This document shows positions 53,449 to 64,000 of a stretch of DNA of 64,000 nt, one piece after another; the first letter of the stretch is position 1; each line of letters begins with the position of its first letter. The notes beneath the pieces were generated by a model. That model was not told the origin of the DNA. It saw only the letters and a program-made list of their open reading frames with translations, and searched no databases. The translations under genes were made by a program, and so were the position numbers. This stretch comes from Bryobacterales bacterium. Its GTDB lineage: Bacteria > Acidobacteriota > Terriglobia > Bryobacterales > UBA6623. Where the stretch lies: NCBI GenBank assembly GCA_028819215.1, contig JAPPMG010000015.1, forward strand, positions 60,647-124,646, in the 5' to 3' direction.

Positions 53449-54153
53449 CTAAACGTCGGAAAAGATCCCCTTGGCTGTTTGTAAGACATTGATCAGCATG
53501 GACTTAGTGAGGCGTCCCGTCTGTGTATTCTGGCGGCTGGGGTGGTAGCTGCACAGCAGATCCGGCTCATTGTCCGGACAAAAAAAGTGGCGTCCGTGCG
53601 AGAACGGGTAGTCACGAGCGCGCACTGAGGCGTCGCGAGCGCGCAAAACCGCCAGCCACGAGTCATGCGCTAGACGCCCTAGAGTGACCACTGCGCGGAG
53701 CCGCGGAAGCATGCTCACCTCACGCTCTAGGAAAGGGCGGCAAGCGGCGAACTCGTTCGGAAGGGGCCTGTTCTGGGGCGGTGCACAGCGCACTGCCGAG
53801 GTGATGTAACAGTCGCGCAGCACCAGGCCGTCGTCTCTGGACGTCGCTCGCGGCTGCGACGCAAATCCCGTCTGAAACAAGGCGTCGTAGAGGAAATCGC
53901 CCGACCCGTCACCGGTGAACATCCTGCCCGTGCGGTTGGCGCCATGAGCCCCCGGCGCCAATCCGACCAACAGCAGGCGTGCGCCGGGATCCCCGAACGA
54001 AGGCACTGGCCGGCCCCAGTACTCCCAATCGAGATAGGCGCGGCGCTTCACGCGGGCGACGTTCTGGCAGTGCTCCGCCAAGCGCGCGCAGCGGCGACAG
54101 TCCACGATTTCGGTCTGCAGGGCCGCTAAGCGGCGGGAGGTGCCGCTGTCCAT
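53449..54153 (-). CDS. Family 5 uracil-DNA glycosylase (UDGb type)
   Basis: From ATG 54153, 234 residues; earlier starts add an Arg-rich leader. The Cys set CRRCARLAEHC near residue 19 and further Cys (RDCYITSAVRC) are consistent with an iron-sulfur cluster. The active-site segments GLAPGAHGANRTGRMFTGDGSG (about 70-91) and SYHPSRQNTQTGRLT are hallmark family 5 motifs, in which the usual Asp of motif A is absent and Ala or Gly sits instead. UDGb removes uracil, and in some cases hypoxanthine, from DNA. It overlaps no neighbour and lies upstream of the DksA/TraR gene. Confidence 0.89.
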   Translation of the reverse strand: MDSGTSRRLAALQTEIVDCRRCARLAEHCQNVARVKRRAYLDWEYWGRPVPSFGDPGARLLLVGLAPGAHGANRTGRMFTGDGSGDFLYDALFQTGFASQPRATSRDDGLVLRDCYITSAVRCAPPQNRPLPNEFAACRPFLEREVSMLPRLRAVVTLGRLAHDSWLAVLRARDASVRARDYPFSHGRHFFCPDNEPDLLCSYHPSRQNTQTGRLTKSMLINVLQTAKGIFSDV

Positions 54154-54371
54154 GTTGTGTCGAAGTCTAGCAGGCCCTCGGAGAGAAGCGACGGTTCTGA
54201 AGCGCCACAATCCCACGCACGCGGCCGCGCGCCGCTGTCGCCGCGACACGCTGTCGCCGCGCCGCTTGCCAACGCTTGACTGATCTGTTATAAATTCGCA
54301 CACGCTTCAAGCGGGTTGGTTCGGCACTACCGCCGAGACGCTGCCCGCTGCGTCTGGCGAAGCGGTGGCTC

Positions 54372-54971
54372 ATGCCAAGCAAGGCCCAGATCGGAAAGGG
54401 AGCTGAGACTTCGCCGGCCCCCGGCCCGATCACTCCAGCTCCTGCGGTGCGCTCGGGCAGCACAAAGCGCCCGGTCAGCAAGGAGCGCCTTGCCGAGGAG
54501 CGGCAGCAGGAGCACTTCACGCTGGGAACGGAACTGTTCCAGTCGCGCAAGTTTGGCGCGGCGCGGCGGATGTTGGAGAAGGTGCGCGCGGGACCCAATG
54601 TCGGGCTGAGCCACCGGGCCGGCGTATTCATCGAGATCTGCCGCAAGCGCTCCGAGCGCAAGCGCCCGTTGCTCGAGTCCGTGGAGGACTACTACAACCA
54701 CGGCGTTCAGCTGGTCAACAACGGCCAGTTCGCGGAGGCTGTGCGGGTCCTGAACCGAGGCTTGGTCAAGGATGCCGAGGCCGCCCACCTGCACTACGTG
54801 AAGGGCGTGGCCAAAGTTCTGGCAGGCGACCACACTTCGGCTAGCAAGTCGATTCGCAAGGCTATCGAGCTAGACTCCGAGATTCGAATCCTGGCTAGGC
54901 GCGACCCTGACTTGCGCTCGGTAATCCGGTCGGCGCCATTCGCCGATCTGCTCGCGGACAAGCCAGCCTGA
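54372..54971 (+). CDS. Small TPR-repeat protein
   Basis: A 199-residue protein with no signal peptide. Residues about 40-75 (ERLAEERQQEHFTLGTELFQSRKFGAARRMLEKVRAGP) and 100-180 (ESVEDYYNHGVQLVNNGQFAEAVRVLNRGLVKDAEAAHLHYVKGVAKVLAGDHTSASKSIRKAIELD) form tetratricopeptide pairs, and a Pro/Ala-rich start precedes them. It probably serves as a protein-binding adaptor in the cytoplasm. It is divergent from the uracil-DNA glycosylase gene and convergent with the methyltransferase gene. Confidence 0.82.
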   Translation: MPSKAQIGKGAETSPAPGPITPAPAVRSGSTKRPVSKERLAEERQQEHFTLGTELFQSRKFGAARRMLEKVRAGPNVGLSHRAGVFIEICRKRSERKRPLLESVEDYYNHGVQLVNNGQFAEAVRVLNRGLVKDAEAAHLHYVKGVAKVLAGDHTSASKSIRKAIELDSEIRILARRDPDLRSVIRSAPFADLLADKPA

Positions 54972-54979
54972 ACGCGCGG

Positions 54980-55684
54980 TCAGCCGCCGGCAGGCGTGAA
55001 GATGATCACATGCTGGGAGGGCAGGAACTCCAGCACTTCCACGAGATCGAATCCGGCGGGTTCGATCTCTGATCTGACCTCGGCAACGCTCATCTTGTGG
55101 AGAGGGTGGATATTCACCCCCGGCTGGCCCTTGCGGTATTCGACGACGACGAGCCGTCCCGTGGGCTTGAGCGATCGCGAGATGTGGGCGAGCGTGAGGG
55201 CGGGGTGGGCAAGTTCGTGATACACGTCCACAAGCAGGACAAGGTCAACTGCGGCTTGCGGCAGGCGGGGGTCCTGGGGCGTTGCGAGGACCGTCTCGAC
55301 GTTCTCGATGCCGCGCTCGCGCAGGTTGACCGCGAGCATGTCGAGCATTTCCTGCTGGATATCGACCGCGATCACCTTGCCCGCACGTCCCACCTTCCTT
55401 GCCAGCCGCCATGTGAAGTAGCCCACTCCGGCGCCGAGATCGACCACCGTCGCGCCAGGCTGGATGTCGAGCGAGTTGACGAGCCTGTCGGGCTGCTCTT
55501 CGCGCTGGCGCTCCGGGCGGGTGAGCCAGTCGGCATAGACCCAGCTCATCGCCGGGGCGATCTGCCTTGGTCTGGGCGCGTCAGGGTTAGGGTCTTGTTG
55601 AGCGCTCAGCCGCTGCCATGGTGTGGCGCAGAGCAGGCCGGCCAAGACAGCCGCGAGTACACTCGCGCTGCGGGCGGCGCGCAT
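54980..55684 (-). CDS. Exported class I SAM-dependent methyltransferase
   Basis: I choose ATG 55684, which starts MRAARSASVLAAVLAGLLCA (signal peptide; 234 residues); ATG 55714 is possible but overlaps the neighbour. Methyltransferase motifs: VVDLGAGVGYFTWRLARKVG (motif I), VIAVDIQQEMLDML, VDLVLLVDVYHELAHP and GRLVVVEYRKGQPG. These are normal for SAM binding. Export is odd because SAM is cytoplasmic. The conserved MSWVYADWLTRPERQREEQPDRL lead-in is shared with a group of putative exported methyltransferases. The gene starts ten bases after the DapA-family gene and is likely in its operon. Confidence 0.82.
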   Translation of the reverse strand: MRAARSASVLAAVLAGLLCATPWQRLSAQQDPNPDAPRPRQIAPAMSWVYADWLTRPERQREEQPDRLVNSLDIQPGATVVDLGAGVGYFTWRLARKVGRAGKVIAVDIQQEMLDMLAVNLRERGIENVETVLATPQDPRLPQAAVDLVLLVDVYHELAHPALTLAHISRSLKPTGRLVVVEYRKGQPGVNIHPLHKMSVAEVRSEIEPAGFDLVEVLEFLPSQHVIIFTPAGG

Positions 55685-55694
55685 CGGGCTTGCA

Positions 55695-56597
55695 TTAGGC
55701 AGCGAGCAGGCCATGGCGTTCCATCAGGGAGCGCAAGTCTTCCTTGTCAGCAGCGTCCATGGCCACCAACGGTGGCCGCACGCCCCCTGCCGGGATGCCG
55801 GCCAGTGACATCGCAGTCTTGATCATCGAGACCTTGTAGCCGGGCCGGCGATTGCGCAGCTCGTACATCGGCAGCACCAGATCGTCCAGGATGCCGTTGA
55901 CGTCGGCGAAGTTGCCTGCGCGCGCCAGTTCGCGGATGCGCAGCGTCGTGTTGGGCATGAAGCAGGCTAGGCCCGACGTGAAGGTCTCGACGCCCAGCTT
56001 CCAATAGCTGGGCACGAACGGCTCGGCCATTCCGTTGATCCAGTGGAAGCGGTCGCCGAAATGGCGGCGGACCTGAAGGTAGTGGGACAAGTCCCCGTTC
56101 TCGTCCTTGACCATGCAGATGTTTTCCACCCGGGCCAGCCTCTCGAGCAGGGCAAGAGGCACCGTGCCGCTCCACTTCGTCTGGTACAAGATGACGCCAA
56201 TGCCCGCAGCGTCGGCCACGGAGCGATAGTAGTCGGCGAGGCCGCCTTCATTGGGGTCGGCCATGTAGGGCGCGATGCACAGCACGGCCTGCGCCCCGGC
56301 GCGCCGGGCGTAGACGGCCTGCGTGCAGGCTGTGCGCCAGCTCTGGCCGACGCCGAAGATCAAGTACGCGCGCTGCGCTGCCAGTTCGCCGGCGATCTCG
56401 CATACCCTTTCGTACTCTGGCAGGCCTAGGGCGTGTAGTTCCCCGTTGCTGCCGCAGAACGAGAGCGCGTCCAGTCCGGACGCGAGCATGCGTTCGGCGT
56501 GAGCTCGCAAGGCCGCCTCGTCGAGCCGCAGGTCTGCGTCCCACGGCGTGACGGGGAACCCGATCGTGCCTTGCGGAAATAGGTTCGCCTGCGACAT
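55695..56597 (-). CDS. DapA-family aldolase/dehydratase (dehydro-deoxyglucarate dehydratase-like)
   Basis: From ATG 56597, 300 residues; longer frames are rejected because they only add an Arg/Ser leader. The (beta/alpha)8 barrel has the family pattern GTIGFPVTPWDADLRLDEAALRAHAERMLASG, then SFCGSNGELHALGLPEYERV, Tyr138 (VILYQTKW) and Schiff-base Lys164 (CMVKDENGD). The N-terminal sequence is closest to 5-dehydro-4-deoxyglucarate dehydratases, which act in glucarate and galactarate breakdown, rather than lysine-pathway DapA. The substrate is inference. Acidic-sugar catabolism fits the mandelate racemase-like genes nearby. A methyltransferase gene follows. Confidence 0.85.
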   Translation of the reverse strand: MSQANLFPQGTIGFPVTPWDADLRLDEAALRAHAERMLASGLDALSFCGSNGELHALGLPEYERVCEIAGELAAQRAYLIFGVGQSWRTACTQAVYARRAGAQAVLCIAPYMADPNEGGLADYYRSVADAAGIGVILYQTKWSGTVPLALLERLARVENICMVKDENGDLSHYLQVRRHFGDRFHWINGMAEPFVPSYWKLGVETFTSGLACFMPNTTLRIRELARAGNFADVNGILDDLVLPMYELRNRRPGYKVSMIKTAMSLAGIPAGGVRPPLVAMDAADKEDLRSLMERHGLLAA

Positions 56598-56827
56598 CTG
56601 CCCGGCGCTGTCAACGGCCGATGCGTTCCACGATAGCAGCACCAGCCTTAGCTGCTCATGTCCGAACGCCTCGGGAGCAGAATCCGACGAGAAGTGTGTT
56701 TGGGCGCGGTGCCCACACTCAGAACGGGGAGGCCTAGCCAAGGACACGGTGCTCTCTTGGCAGCGTCCTCGCGCACGTGCGGGTGATCCGTTGCGCACCT
56801 CACCTCAGACCGCCGCTTCAATCTGGC

Positions 56828-56833
56828 TATAAT
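56828..56833 (+). promoter_or_regulatory. -10 box of the Phd/VapC operon
   Basis: TATAAT is followed after six bases by ATG 56840. A good -35 is missing at 17 nt (TCAGAC at 56805-56810). The short spacing implies that transcription starts at the A of the ATG, so a leaderless mRNA is expected. Confidence 0.5.
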
Positions 56834-56839
56834 AGCCAT

Positions 56840-57136
56840 ATGAAACGAGCCAGTGTTAGCCAAGCGAAGAATGACCTCAGCGCCCTCCTCGCCGAGGTGC
56901 GTGGTGGCGAGAAGGTGCTTGTCACGCTTCGTGGCAAGCCTGTCGCCGAGATTAGGCCCTTCGACGCAGACTCGCTGGTCGACGAAGAGGCTGCCGACTT
57001 GATCGAAGAAGGCATCGCCGCTCCCCCCAGGGCTCGCCTCGACCTCTCCTCGTTTCTGGCCGCACCTAGGCCACGCCTTCCGTCCGGGCACAGCGCGAGC
57101 CAGCTAGTCGCCGCGGAACGCGATGAGAAGCGATGA
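56840..57136 (+). CDS. Phd/YefM-type antitoxin
   Basis: A 98-residue protein beginning MKRASVSQAKNDLSALLAEVRGGEKVLVTLRGKPVAEIRPFD, the Phd/YefM DNA-binding fold. The C-terminal half (EEAADLIEEGIAAPPRARLDLSSF) is the usual toxin-binding tail. ATG 56840 is supported by the nearby TATAAT and by family homology starting at once. It overlaps the toxin by four bases (ATGA), typical of co-translated toxin-antitoxin pairs. Phd binds its own promoter, so it should autoregulate. Confidence 0.86.
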   Translation: MKRASVSQAKNDLSALLAEVRGGEKVLVTLRGKPVAEIRPFDADSLVDEEAADLIEEGIAAPPRARLDLSSFLAAPRPRLPSGHSASQLVAAERDEKR

Positions 57137-57552
57137 AGTACTGGGACTCTTCAGCCTTGGTGTCGCTGCTGGTTGAAGAGGCCGAAACTGCAGGCCGGCT
57201 CGACCTGCTCGAAGGCGATCCTTCAATCATTACGTGGTGGGGAAGCCAGGTCGAGTGCGCTTCGGCACTGAATCGACTGCATCGAGAAAGGGCAATTGAC
57301 GCCGTTGAATTGGGTCAGAGGCTGGAACGGCTTCGATTCTTCGCTGCAACGTGGGTGGAGATCGCGGCTCGCGAGCGCGTGCGTGCCCGCGCTCTTCGCC
57401 TGTTGCGCATCCATCCCCTGCGAAGCGCCGACGCAATGCAGCTAGCCGCCGCTTTGGTCGCATGCAGGGAGGATCCAGCAACGCTCGACTTTGTCTGCTC
57501 CGACGCCCGGCTCTTGCAAGCCGCGCGCCGGGAGGGCTTCCCGGTCGCCTGA
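57133..57552 (+). CDS. vapC: PIN-domain toxin (VapC-type)
   Basis: A 139-residue PIN-domain ribonuclease. Acidic residues expected for metal-dependent cleavage are Asp5 (MKYWDSSAL), Glu41 (QVECASAL), Asp100 (SADAMQLAAA) and Asp124 (CSDARLL). The start overlaps the antitoxin stop by four bases (ATGA). A PIN toxin with a Phd-type antitoxin is a known but less common pairing than VapB-RHH, and contrasts with the pair at 13085. The RNA target cannot be predicted. Confidence 0.87.
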   Translation: MKYWDSSALVSLLVEEAETAGRLDLLEGDPSIITWWGSQVECASALNRLHRERAIDAVELGQRLERLRFFAATWVEIAARERVRARALRLLRIHPLRSADAMQLAAALVACREDPATLDFVCSDARLLQAARREGFPVA

Positions 57553-58066
57553 TTCACTGGAACGCGCTGCGGCGACCAACTATGTTGGCAGGCGATCGGA
57601 CGGTGCGGCACAACATTGGCCCATAGAAGGTGCCCGAAAGCCGCCAGTTGGGCGAGTGCTTTGCGACAGCGGAGACTGTTGCCTCGCAGTGTCTGTGTCT
57701 AGGCCTGCGCCCAGCGGCTGTCAACGTGCCCGGAGCGGGGTAATGAGGCTCAGTTGCGGATATCGGTCCGACGAAGTAGACAGACTGCGTTCGCCAACGA
57801 ATTGCAAAGCACCGGAGCCGTCTAGAGCTACCAGAAGTTCATCCGCTGTTTGCCTGCGCTCCCAGAATCCTCGTACCTGCGCTCGCCCGCAACCGCGGAA
57901 ATGCTAGGCGCAGCGGAACTTCGGGCAGGCTTCGTACGGGAATGTGCCTTGTGATAGATTGGAAGTTTAGAGGAGCCGGCAGCACCGCAGCTGCCAGCCC
58001 TCCCATCCGACCGTCTCCAGCAGGGCCCGGGCGCGCCGACGCTTGCGGTTCTCACGTGCGGCTCCC
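57553..58066. other. Non-coding gap upstream of atpH
   Basis: About 510 nt between the toxin gene and atpH. Open frames on both strands (for example 57491-57907 plus, 57828-58055 minus) are Arg/Pro/Cys-rich without motifs. No atpF (b subunit) is present. The last 150 nt presumably hold the ATP synthase promoter, but I see no convincing -35/-10 pair. Confidence 0.5.
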
Positions 58067-58621
58067 ATGGACCGAGCAGTTGCCAATCGCTACGTTTCAG
58101 CCCTTGCTGAAGTCGTCACGCAGCGGGACTCCGAGCTCTCCGGGGAAGCCGCGCTGGAACAATTGGAGGCCTTCGGCGAGCTGCTGGAAGGATCTGCCGA
58201 CCTAGCTGCCGTGCTGCGCGCGCCCTCGATCCTGCCCGGTGACAAGCGCCGCCTGATCGAGCAGGTCGGCAGCCGCCTCGGACTCGCCCCGCTCATGGTC
58301 AACTTTCTCTCCGTTGTCACGGACCACCGTCGTATCGGGCATTTCTCCCTGATTGCCGACGGATTCCGCACGTGGCTTGACAGCCATCGCGGCAGAGTCG
58401 AGGTCCAGGTGCGCTCTGCCGGCCGGATCGGCCCTGAGCAGAGAGCGGAGCTCGAAGGCCGCTTCCGGGAGCTGACCGGCAAGGACATCCGGGCGACCTA
58501 TGCGGAGGATCCCAGCCTGCTCGGCGGCGGCGCGGTGCAGGTGGGCTCGACGCTGTACGACGGATCGCTGCGGGCGGCTTTGGGGTCGCTGGCGGCCAGG
58601 CTGGCGGCTGGTGACCGCTAG
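58067..58621 (+). CDS. atpH: ATP synthase F1 subunit delta AtpH
   Basis: A 184-residue subunit from ATG 58067. The start [17 protein letters not shown] and the C-terminal segment [35 protein letters not shown] are delta/OSCP hallmarks. In F1Fo-ATP synthase it links the F1 head to the peripheral stalk. First gene of an atpHAGD cluster; the stop is followed 27 nt later by atpA. Unlike many bacteria, no b-subunit or Fo genes precede it here, so they must be elsewhere. Confidence 0.93.
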   Translation: MDRAVANRYVSALAEVVTQRDSELSGEAALEQLEAFGELLEGSADLAAVLRAPSILPGDKRRLIEQVGSRLGLAPLMVNFLSVVTDHRRIGHFSLIADGFRTWLDSHRGRVEVQVRSAGRIGPEQRAELEGRFRELTGKDIRATYAEDPSLLGGGAVQVGSTLYDGSLRAALGSLAARLAAGDR

Positions 58622-58647
58622 CCGCTCGTGGTAAAGGAACGATTCGA

Positions 58648-60186
58648 ATGGCCAAGATGAACGCATCGGAAATCACGAAGCTGATCCGCGACCGGATCCA
58701 GAACTACGAATCCGCCGTGGAAGTCGCCGAGGTGGGATCGGTGATCTCGCTCGGGGACGGCATCGCTCGCCTGCACGGCCTGGAGAGCGTCATGGCGGGC
58801 GAGCTGCTCGACTTTCGCAACGGCATCTCCGGTATCGCCATGAACCTCGAGGAGGACCAGGTCGGGGCGGTGCTGCTCGGTGACTACACCAGCCTCAAGG
58901 AAGGTGACGAGGTGCGCCGCACGGGACGGATCATCTCGATTCCGGTGTCTGACGCAATGCTGGGCCGCGTGGTCAACGCTCTCGGTGAACCGCTGGACGG
59001 CAAGGGCCCGATCGAGGCGACCGACTACAACCCGATCGAGCGGCTGGCACCGGGCGTGATCGACCGCGAGCCGGTCAAGCAGCCGATGCAGACCGGCCTC
59101 AAGGCCATCGACGCCATGATCCCGATCGGCCGCGGGCAGCGCGAACTGATCATCGGGGACCGCCAGACGGGCAAGACCGCCATTGCCATCGACACCATCC
59201 TGAACCAGAAGGGCGGCGATGTGATCTGCATCTATGTCGCCATCGGCCAGAAGCGCTCGACTGTCGCGCAGGTGCTCAAGACCTTGGAACAGCAGGGGGC
59301 GATGGAGTACAGCATTGTCGTCGTGGCATCGGCGTCGGATCCGGCGCCGATGCAGTACTTGGCACCGTTCACCGGCGCGGCGATCGGCGAGTACTTCCGG
59401 GACTCTGCGCGTCACGCGCTGTGCGTCTACGACGATCTGTCCAAGCATGCCGCCGCCTACCGCGAGATCTCGCTGCTGCTGCGGCGACCGCCCGGGCGCG
59501 AGGCCTATCCCGGCGACGTGTTCTACCTGCATTCGCGCCTGCTGGAGCGCGCGGCCAAGTTGAACGAGCAGCTCGGCGGCGGATCGCTGACAGCACTGCC
59601 GTTCATCGAGACCCAGGCTGGCGATGTGTCCGCCTACATTCCGACGAACGTGATCTCGATCACCGATGGCCAGATCTACCTTCAGGCTGACCTCTTCAAT
59701 GCCAACGTGCGCCCGGCCGTGGACGTGGGCATCTCGGTCAGCCGCGTCGGCGGCAATGCCCAGATCAAGGCAATGAAGTCAGTGGCCGGCACGCTGCGGC
59801 TCGATCTGGCGCAATACCGGGCGCTGTCGGCGTTCGCGCAGTTCGGCTCGGATCTCGACAAGGCCTCGCAGCAGCAGTTGCATCGCGGCGATCGGCTGGT
59901 CGAGGTGCTGAAGCAGAAGCAGTACGATCCGCTTCCGGTCGAGAAGCAGGTTGCGATCATATTCGCCGGCACAAAAGGCTATCTCGATGACTTGGAATTG
60001 TCTCAAGTCGCTGACTTCGAGGCTGGGCTGTACGACTATCTCGAGCGCGAGGGCGAGGATGGAGCGCTGGCGCAGATCCGGGCTCGGCGCGTGCTCGACG
60101 AAGAGGTCACCAAGGCACTTCAGGACGCCATCGGCGCCTATAAGCAGCAGTTCGAGGCGCTCCATCCCGTGGCCAAGGCGAGCTAG
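58648..60186 (+). CDS. atpA: ATP synthase F1 subunit alpha AtpA
   Basis: A 512-residue non-catalytic nucleotide-binding subunit. Walker A is GDRQTGKT at 170-177, with [38 protein letters not shown] before it. [49 protein letters not shown] is the characteristic core. Length is normal. It lies between atpH and atpG; the atpG ATG follows the stop by two bases. Codon use and start spacing look regular. Confidence 0.96.
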   Translation: MAKMNASEITKLIRDRIQNYESAVEVAEVGSVISLGDGIARLHGLESVMAGELLDFRNGISGIAMNLEEDQVGAVLLGDYTSLKEGDEVRRTGRIISIPVSDAMLGRVVNALGEPLDGKGPIEATDYNPIERLAPGVIDREPVKQPMQTGLKAIDAMIPIGRGQRELIIGDRQTGKTAIAIDTILNQKGGDVICIYVAIGQKRSTVAQVLKTLEQQGAMEYSIVVVASASDPAPMQYLAPFTGAAIGEYFRDSARHALCVYDDLSKHAAAYREISLLLRRPPGREAYPGDVFYLHSRLLERAAKLNEQLGGGSLTALPFIETQAGDVSAYIPTNVISITDGQIYLQADLFNANVRPAVDVGISVSRVGGNAQIKAMKSVAGTLRLDLAQYRALSAFAQFGSDLDKASQQQLHRGDRLVEVLKQKQYDPLPVEKQVAIIFAGTKGYLDDLELSQVADFEAGLYDYLEREGEDGALAQIRARRVLDEEVTKALQDAIGAYKQQFEALHPVAKAS

Positions 60187-60188
60187 CG

Positions 60189-61055
<867 letters not shown>

Positions 61056-61062
61056 CGGCTGA

Positions 61063-62520
<1,458 letters not shown>

Positions 62521-63435
62521 GTTAGCCGGCAGTCTTTGCAAGCGGCTTCGGCTAGCGGCGGATGGCTGGGCGAGGCTTCAGGCTTGGTGTTTCCGCGTTC
62601 AATCCGTAGAGCAACCGCAAACGCTCGAAGCGCCGGACTCAAGTTGTCCAACGCCCCCGGCATCTGCTCACGCGACCTCAGGTTGCGGCAGCGTCTGGAG
62701 GAACTGGAGCGGGGTGCGGGCCTGCACATGCATCGTGGCAACAGCGGCAAGCCGCCGTCGAGCGACGGGCTGGTCAAGCCAGCTGCCGGACGGCGGACCC
62801 GCAGCCAGCGCGGTCGATCGGGCAAGCGCAGTGGCGGGCAGCGCGGGCACACGGGCACGACGCTGCGCCAGATGGAGACGCCGGACCGGATCGAGAGCCA
62901 CCTGCTCCTGCGCGGCCTGCGGCGAGGTGACTCGGGCCGCGTTTCCGGAGGCGTGAACGGGCCGGTACACTACGGTGGGCGTATCCCGGCCACGGCCGTG
63001 TACCACCAAACCGCGCAGTTTCTGCCCAAGCACCGTTTGGCGGAACTGCTGCCGACGGTCGTTGTAAGGGTGAATCGTCCTTGCAGTGGAGGCCGACAGA
63101 GCAGGCCCGTTGGCAGTCCCTCGGCTGTTTGGCAGTCGGGGCTCGATTTACTGAGCGTCCTGGGCATGGACCGGCATGCTACGGGGCTCGAAAGGGCGCG
63201 GCGGCGTCAGTTTAGACAACGAGGTCGCGGGCGCGACCCCTACCACCACTCTGAAGTCCGATCTTGTGCCCGCCTCCGCCAACCGCAACAATAGGCGACC
63301 GCTGGCAGACCCACCGATTGCAGCGCCTCGGCCGTTTCATGCCTACGGGGTGGCTGCGTGCGACCATGAGTGTTTAGCACCGGACAGTCGGACGCTTTCG
63401 GCAGGCCCCAAACGGACTGAGTTCCCACGATAGCG
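62521..63435. other. Gap downstream of atpD with IS66 debris, no atpC
   Basis: About 900 nt lie between atpD and hsdR. They hold the IS66 transposase remnant (62683-63052). The roughly 380 nt after it contain no convincing gene, and no epsilon-subunit sequence is visible anywhere in the gap. Confidence 0.6.
62683..63052 (+). pseudogene. IS66-family transposase (TnpC) remnant
   Basis: Translation gives [46 protein letters not shown], then in the +2 frame [17 protein letters not shown] (62903-62953), and back in the first frame [32 protein letters not shown]. These are consecutive IS66 TnpC motifs. A deletion removed most of the Cys-rich zinc-binding region near 62899-62903, and one or more indels break the frame at about 62953. 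The catalytic domain and the terminal repeats are missing. It is clearly dead. Confidence 0.82.
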
Positions 63436-64000
63436 ATGATCACACCCGAACGCGATCTTGAAGAGTCCCTTCTCACGAAGCTACGGGACCTCAGGTACGA
63501 ATACCGCCCCGACATCCGCGATCGAGCCAAGCTTGAAGCGAACTTTAGGGAAAAGTTCGAGGCACTCAACCGTGTCAACCTCACCGACGGAGAGTTCCGG
63601 CGGCTCCTCGACGAGATCGTCACACCAGATGTGAACGAAGCCGCACGCTCGCTCCGGAACCGGGAAGCGTTCATCCGTGACGATGGCACGCCGCTCAATT
63701 ACACCCTCGTCAACATCAAGGACTGGTGCAAGAACACCTTCGAGGTTGTTAATCAGCTCCGCATCAATACGGACAACAGCCATCACCGCTACGACGTCAT
63801 ACTCCTGATCAACGGCATCCCCGCTGTCCAGATCGAGCTCAAGACGCTGGGAATCAGCCCCCGTCGTGCAATGGAGCAGATCGTCAACTACAAGAAGGAC
63901 CCCGGCAACGGATACGCGAAGACGCTCCTGTGCTTCGTCCAGATCTTCATCGTCAGCAACCGCACGGACACGTGGTACTTCGCCAACAACAACGCGCGGC
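63436..64000 (+). CDS. hsdR: Type I restriction enzyme R subunit HsdR (5' part)
   Basis: From ATG 63436 the frame runs off the right edge, giving 188 residues. It begins MITPERDLEESLLTKLRDLRYEYRPDIRDRAKLEANFREKFEALN and contains NHHRYDV-like DNSHHRYDVILLINGIPAVQIELKTLGISPRRAMEQI near 115-145, the PD-ExK nuclease core of HsdR (Asp, then Glu-x-Lys in ELK). HsdR cuts DNA as part of an R2M2S complex; the ATPase motor domains, hsdM and hsdS lie beyond the window or elsewhere. It follows the decayed IS66 copy. Confidence 0.88.
   Translation, partial: MITPERDLEESLLTKLRDLRYEYRPDIRDRAKLEANFREKFEALNRVNLTDGEFRRLLDEIVTPDVNEAARSLRNREAFIRDDGTPLNYTLVNIKDWCKNTFEVVNQLRINTDNSHHRYDVILLINGIPAVQIELKTLGISPRRAMEQIVNYKKDPGNGYAKTLLCFVQIFIVSNRTDTWYFANNNAR

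Noticed and set aside
57553..58066. Possible atpF upstream of atpH
   Set aside because: No frame shows the long amphipathic helix and N-terminal membrane segment of the b subunit.

Overview
The window is 64 kb of GC-rich, gene-dense bacterial chromosome with no rRNA, tRNA or CRISPR array that I can see. The gene mix suggests a Gram-negative polysaccharide degrader. It includes lpxA, a TonB-dependent receptor with an N-terminal regulatory-type domain, two PSD1/DUF1549/DUF1553 cytochromes each paired with a Tat-exported DUF1501 protein, several sulfatases, ASPIC/UnbV and PQQ-type propellers, and many Tat or lipoprotein signals. This combination is typical of Acidobacteriota (Solibacteres/Bryobacterales-like). 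Planctomycetota or Verrucomicrobiota are less likely alternatives. The taxonomic call is inference from gene content only.

Layout. 0-2.7 kb: the 5' end of a GH95-type glycosidase gene (leaving the window leftward), an exported 2-hydroxyacid dehydrogenase and a sulfatase with an atypical active-site motif. 2.7-4.7 kb: a Fic-domain regulator with a degenerate catalytic motif behind an array of TTGCGCAA palindromes. 4.7-12.3 kb: an ASPIC/UnbV protein, the modABC molybdate transporter, a DUF3500 protein and a TPR protein. 12.5-14.7 kb: an orphan RHH antitoxin, a VapBC pair between two diverged direct repeats, and a membrane protein. 14.8-33 kb: a secreted redox and glycan block with a haem c-PQQ dehydrogenase, a propeller lipoprotein, PSD1-DUF1501-TonB receptor-DUF1501-PSD1, a haem c-HhH protein and two propellers. 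33-37.6 kb: an atpG-like gene fragment, two sulfatases and a lipoprotein. 37.8-40.4 kb: a left-handed beta-helix protein divergent from lpxA and a VOC protein. 40.5-49.8 kb: two Tat-exported enolase-superfamily dehydratases, an aldose-1-epimerase-like lipoprotein, a ROK kinase, ApbE, a haem c/FGE-like fusion and a Tat-exported Gfo/Idh/MocA protein. 49.8-56.6 kb: a redoxin, a second PQQ dehydrogenase with two haem motifs, a DksA/TraR zinc finger, a family 5 uracil-DNA glycosylase, a TPR protein, an exported methyltransferase and a DapA-family lyase. 56.8-57.6 kb: a Phd/VapC pair. 58-62.5 kb: ATP synthase atpHAGD. 62.5-64 kb: a decayed IS66 transposase and the 5' end of hsdR.

Many genes fit one job: breaking down sulfated or acidic glycans. 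Sulfatases and glycosidase-like proteins would trim the polymer, the TonB receptor would import pieces, and Tat- or lipoprotein-anchored dehydratases, epimerase and Gfo/Idh proteins would process sugars outside the cytoplasm. Haem c and PQQ proteins could carry electrons from sugar oxidation. Molybdate uptake and ApbE flavinylation would supply cofactors. This pathway is inference. The individual family calls are much firmer.

Several genes have a -10-like box 6-7 nt before the start codon, which points to leaderless mRNAs. Scattered gene debris (atpG tail, IS66, lone antitoxin, repeats round vapBC) shows past rearrangement.
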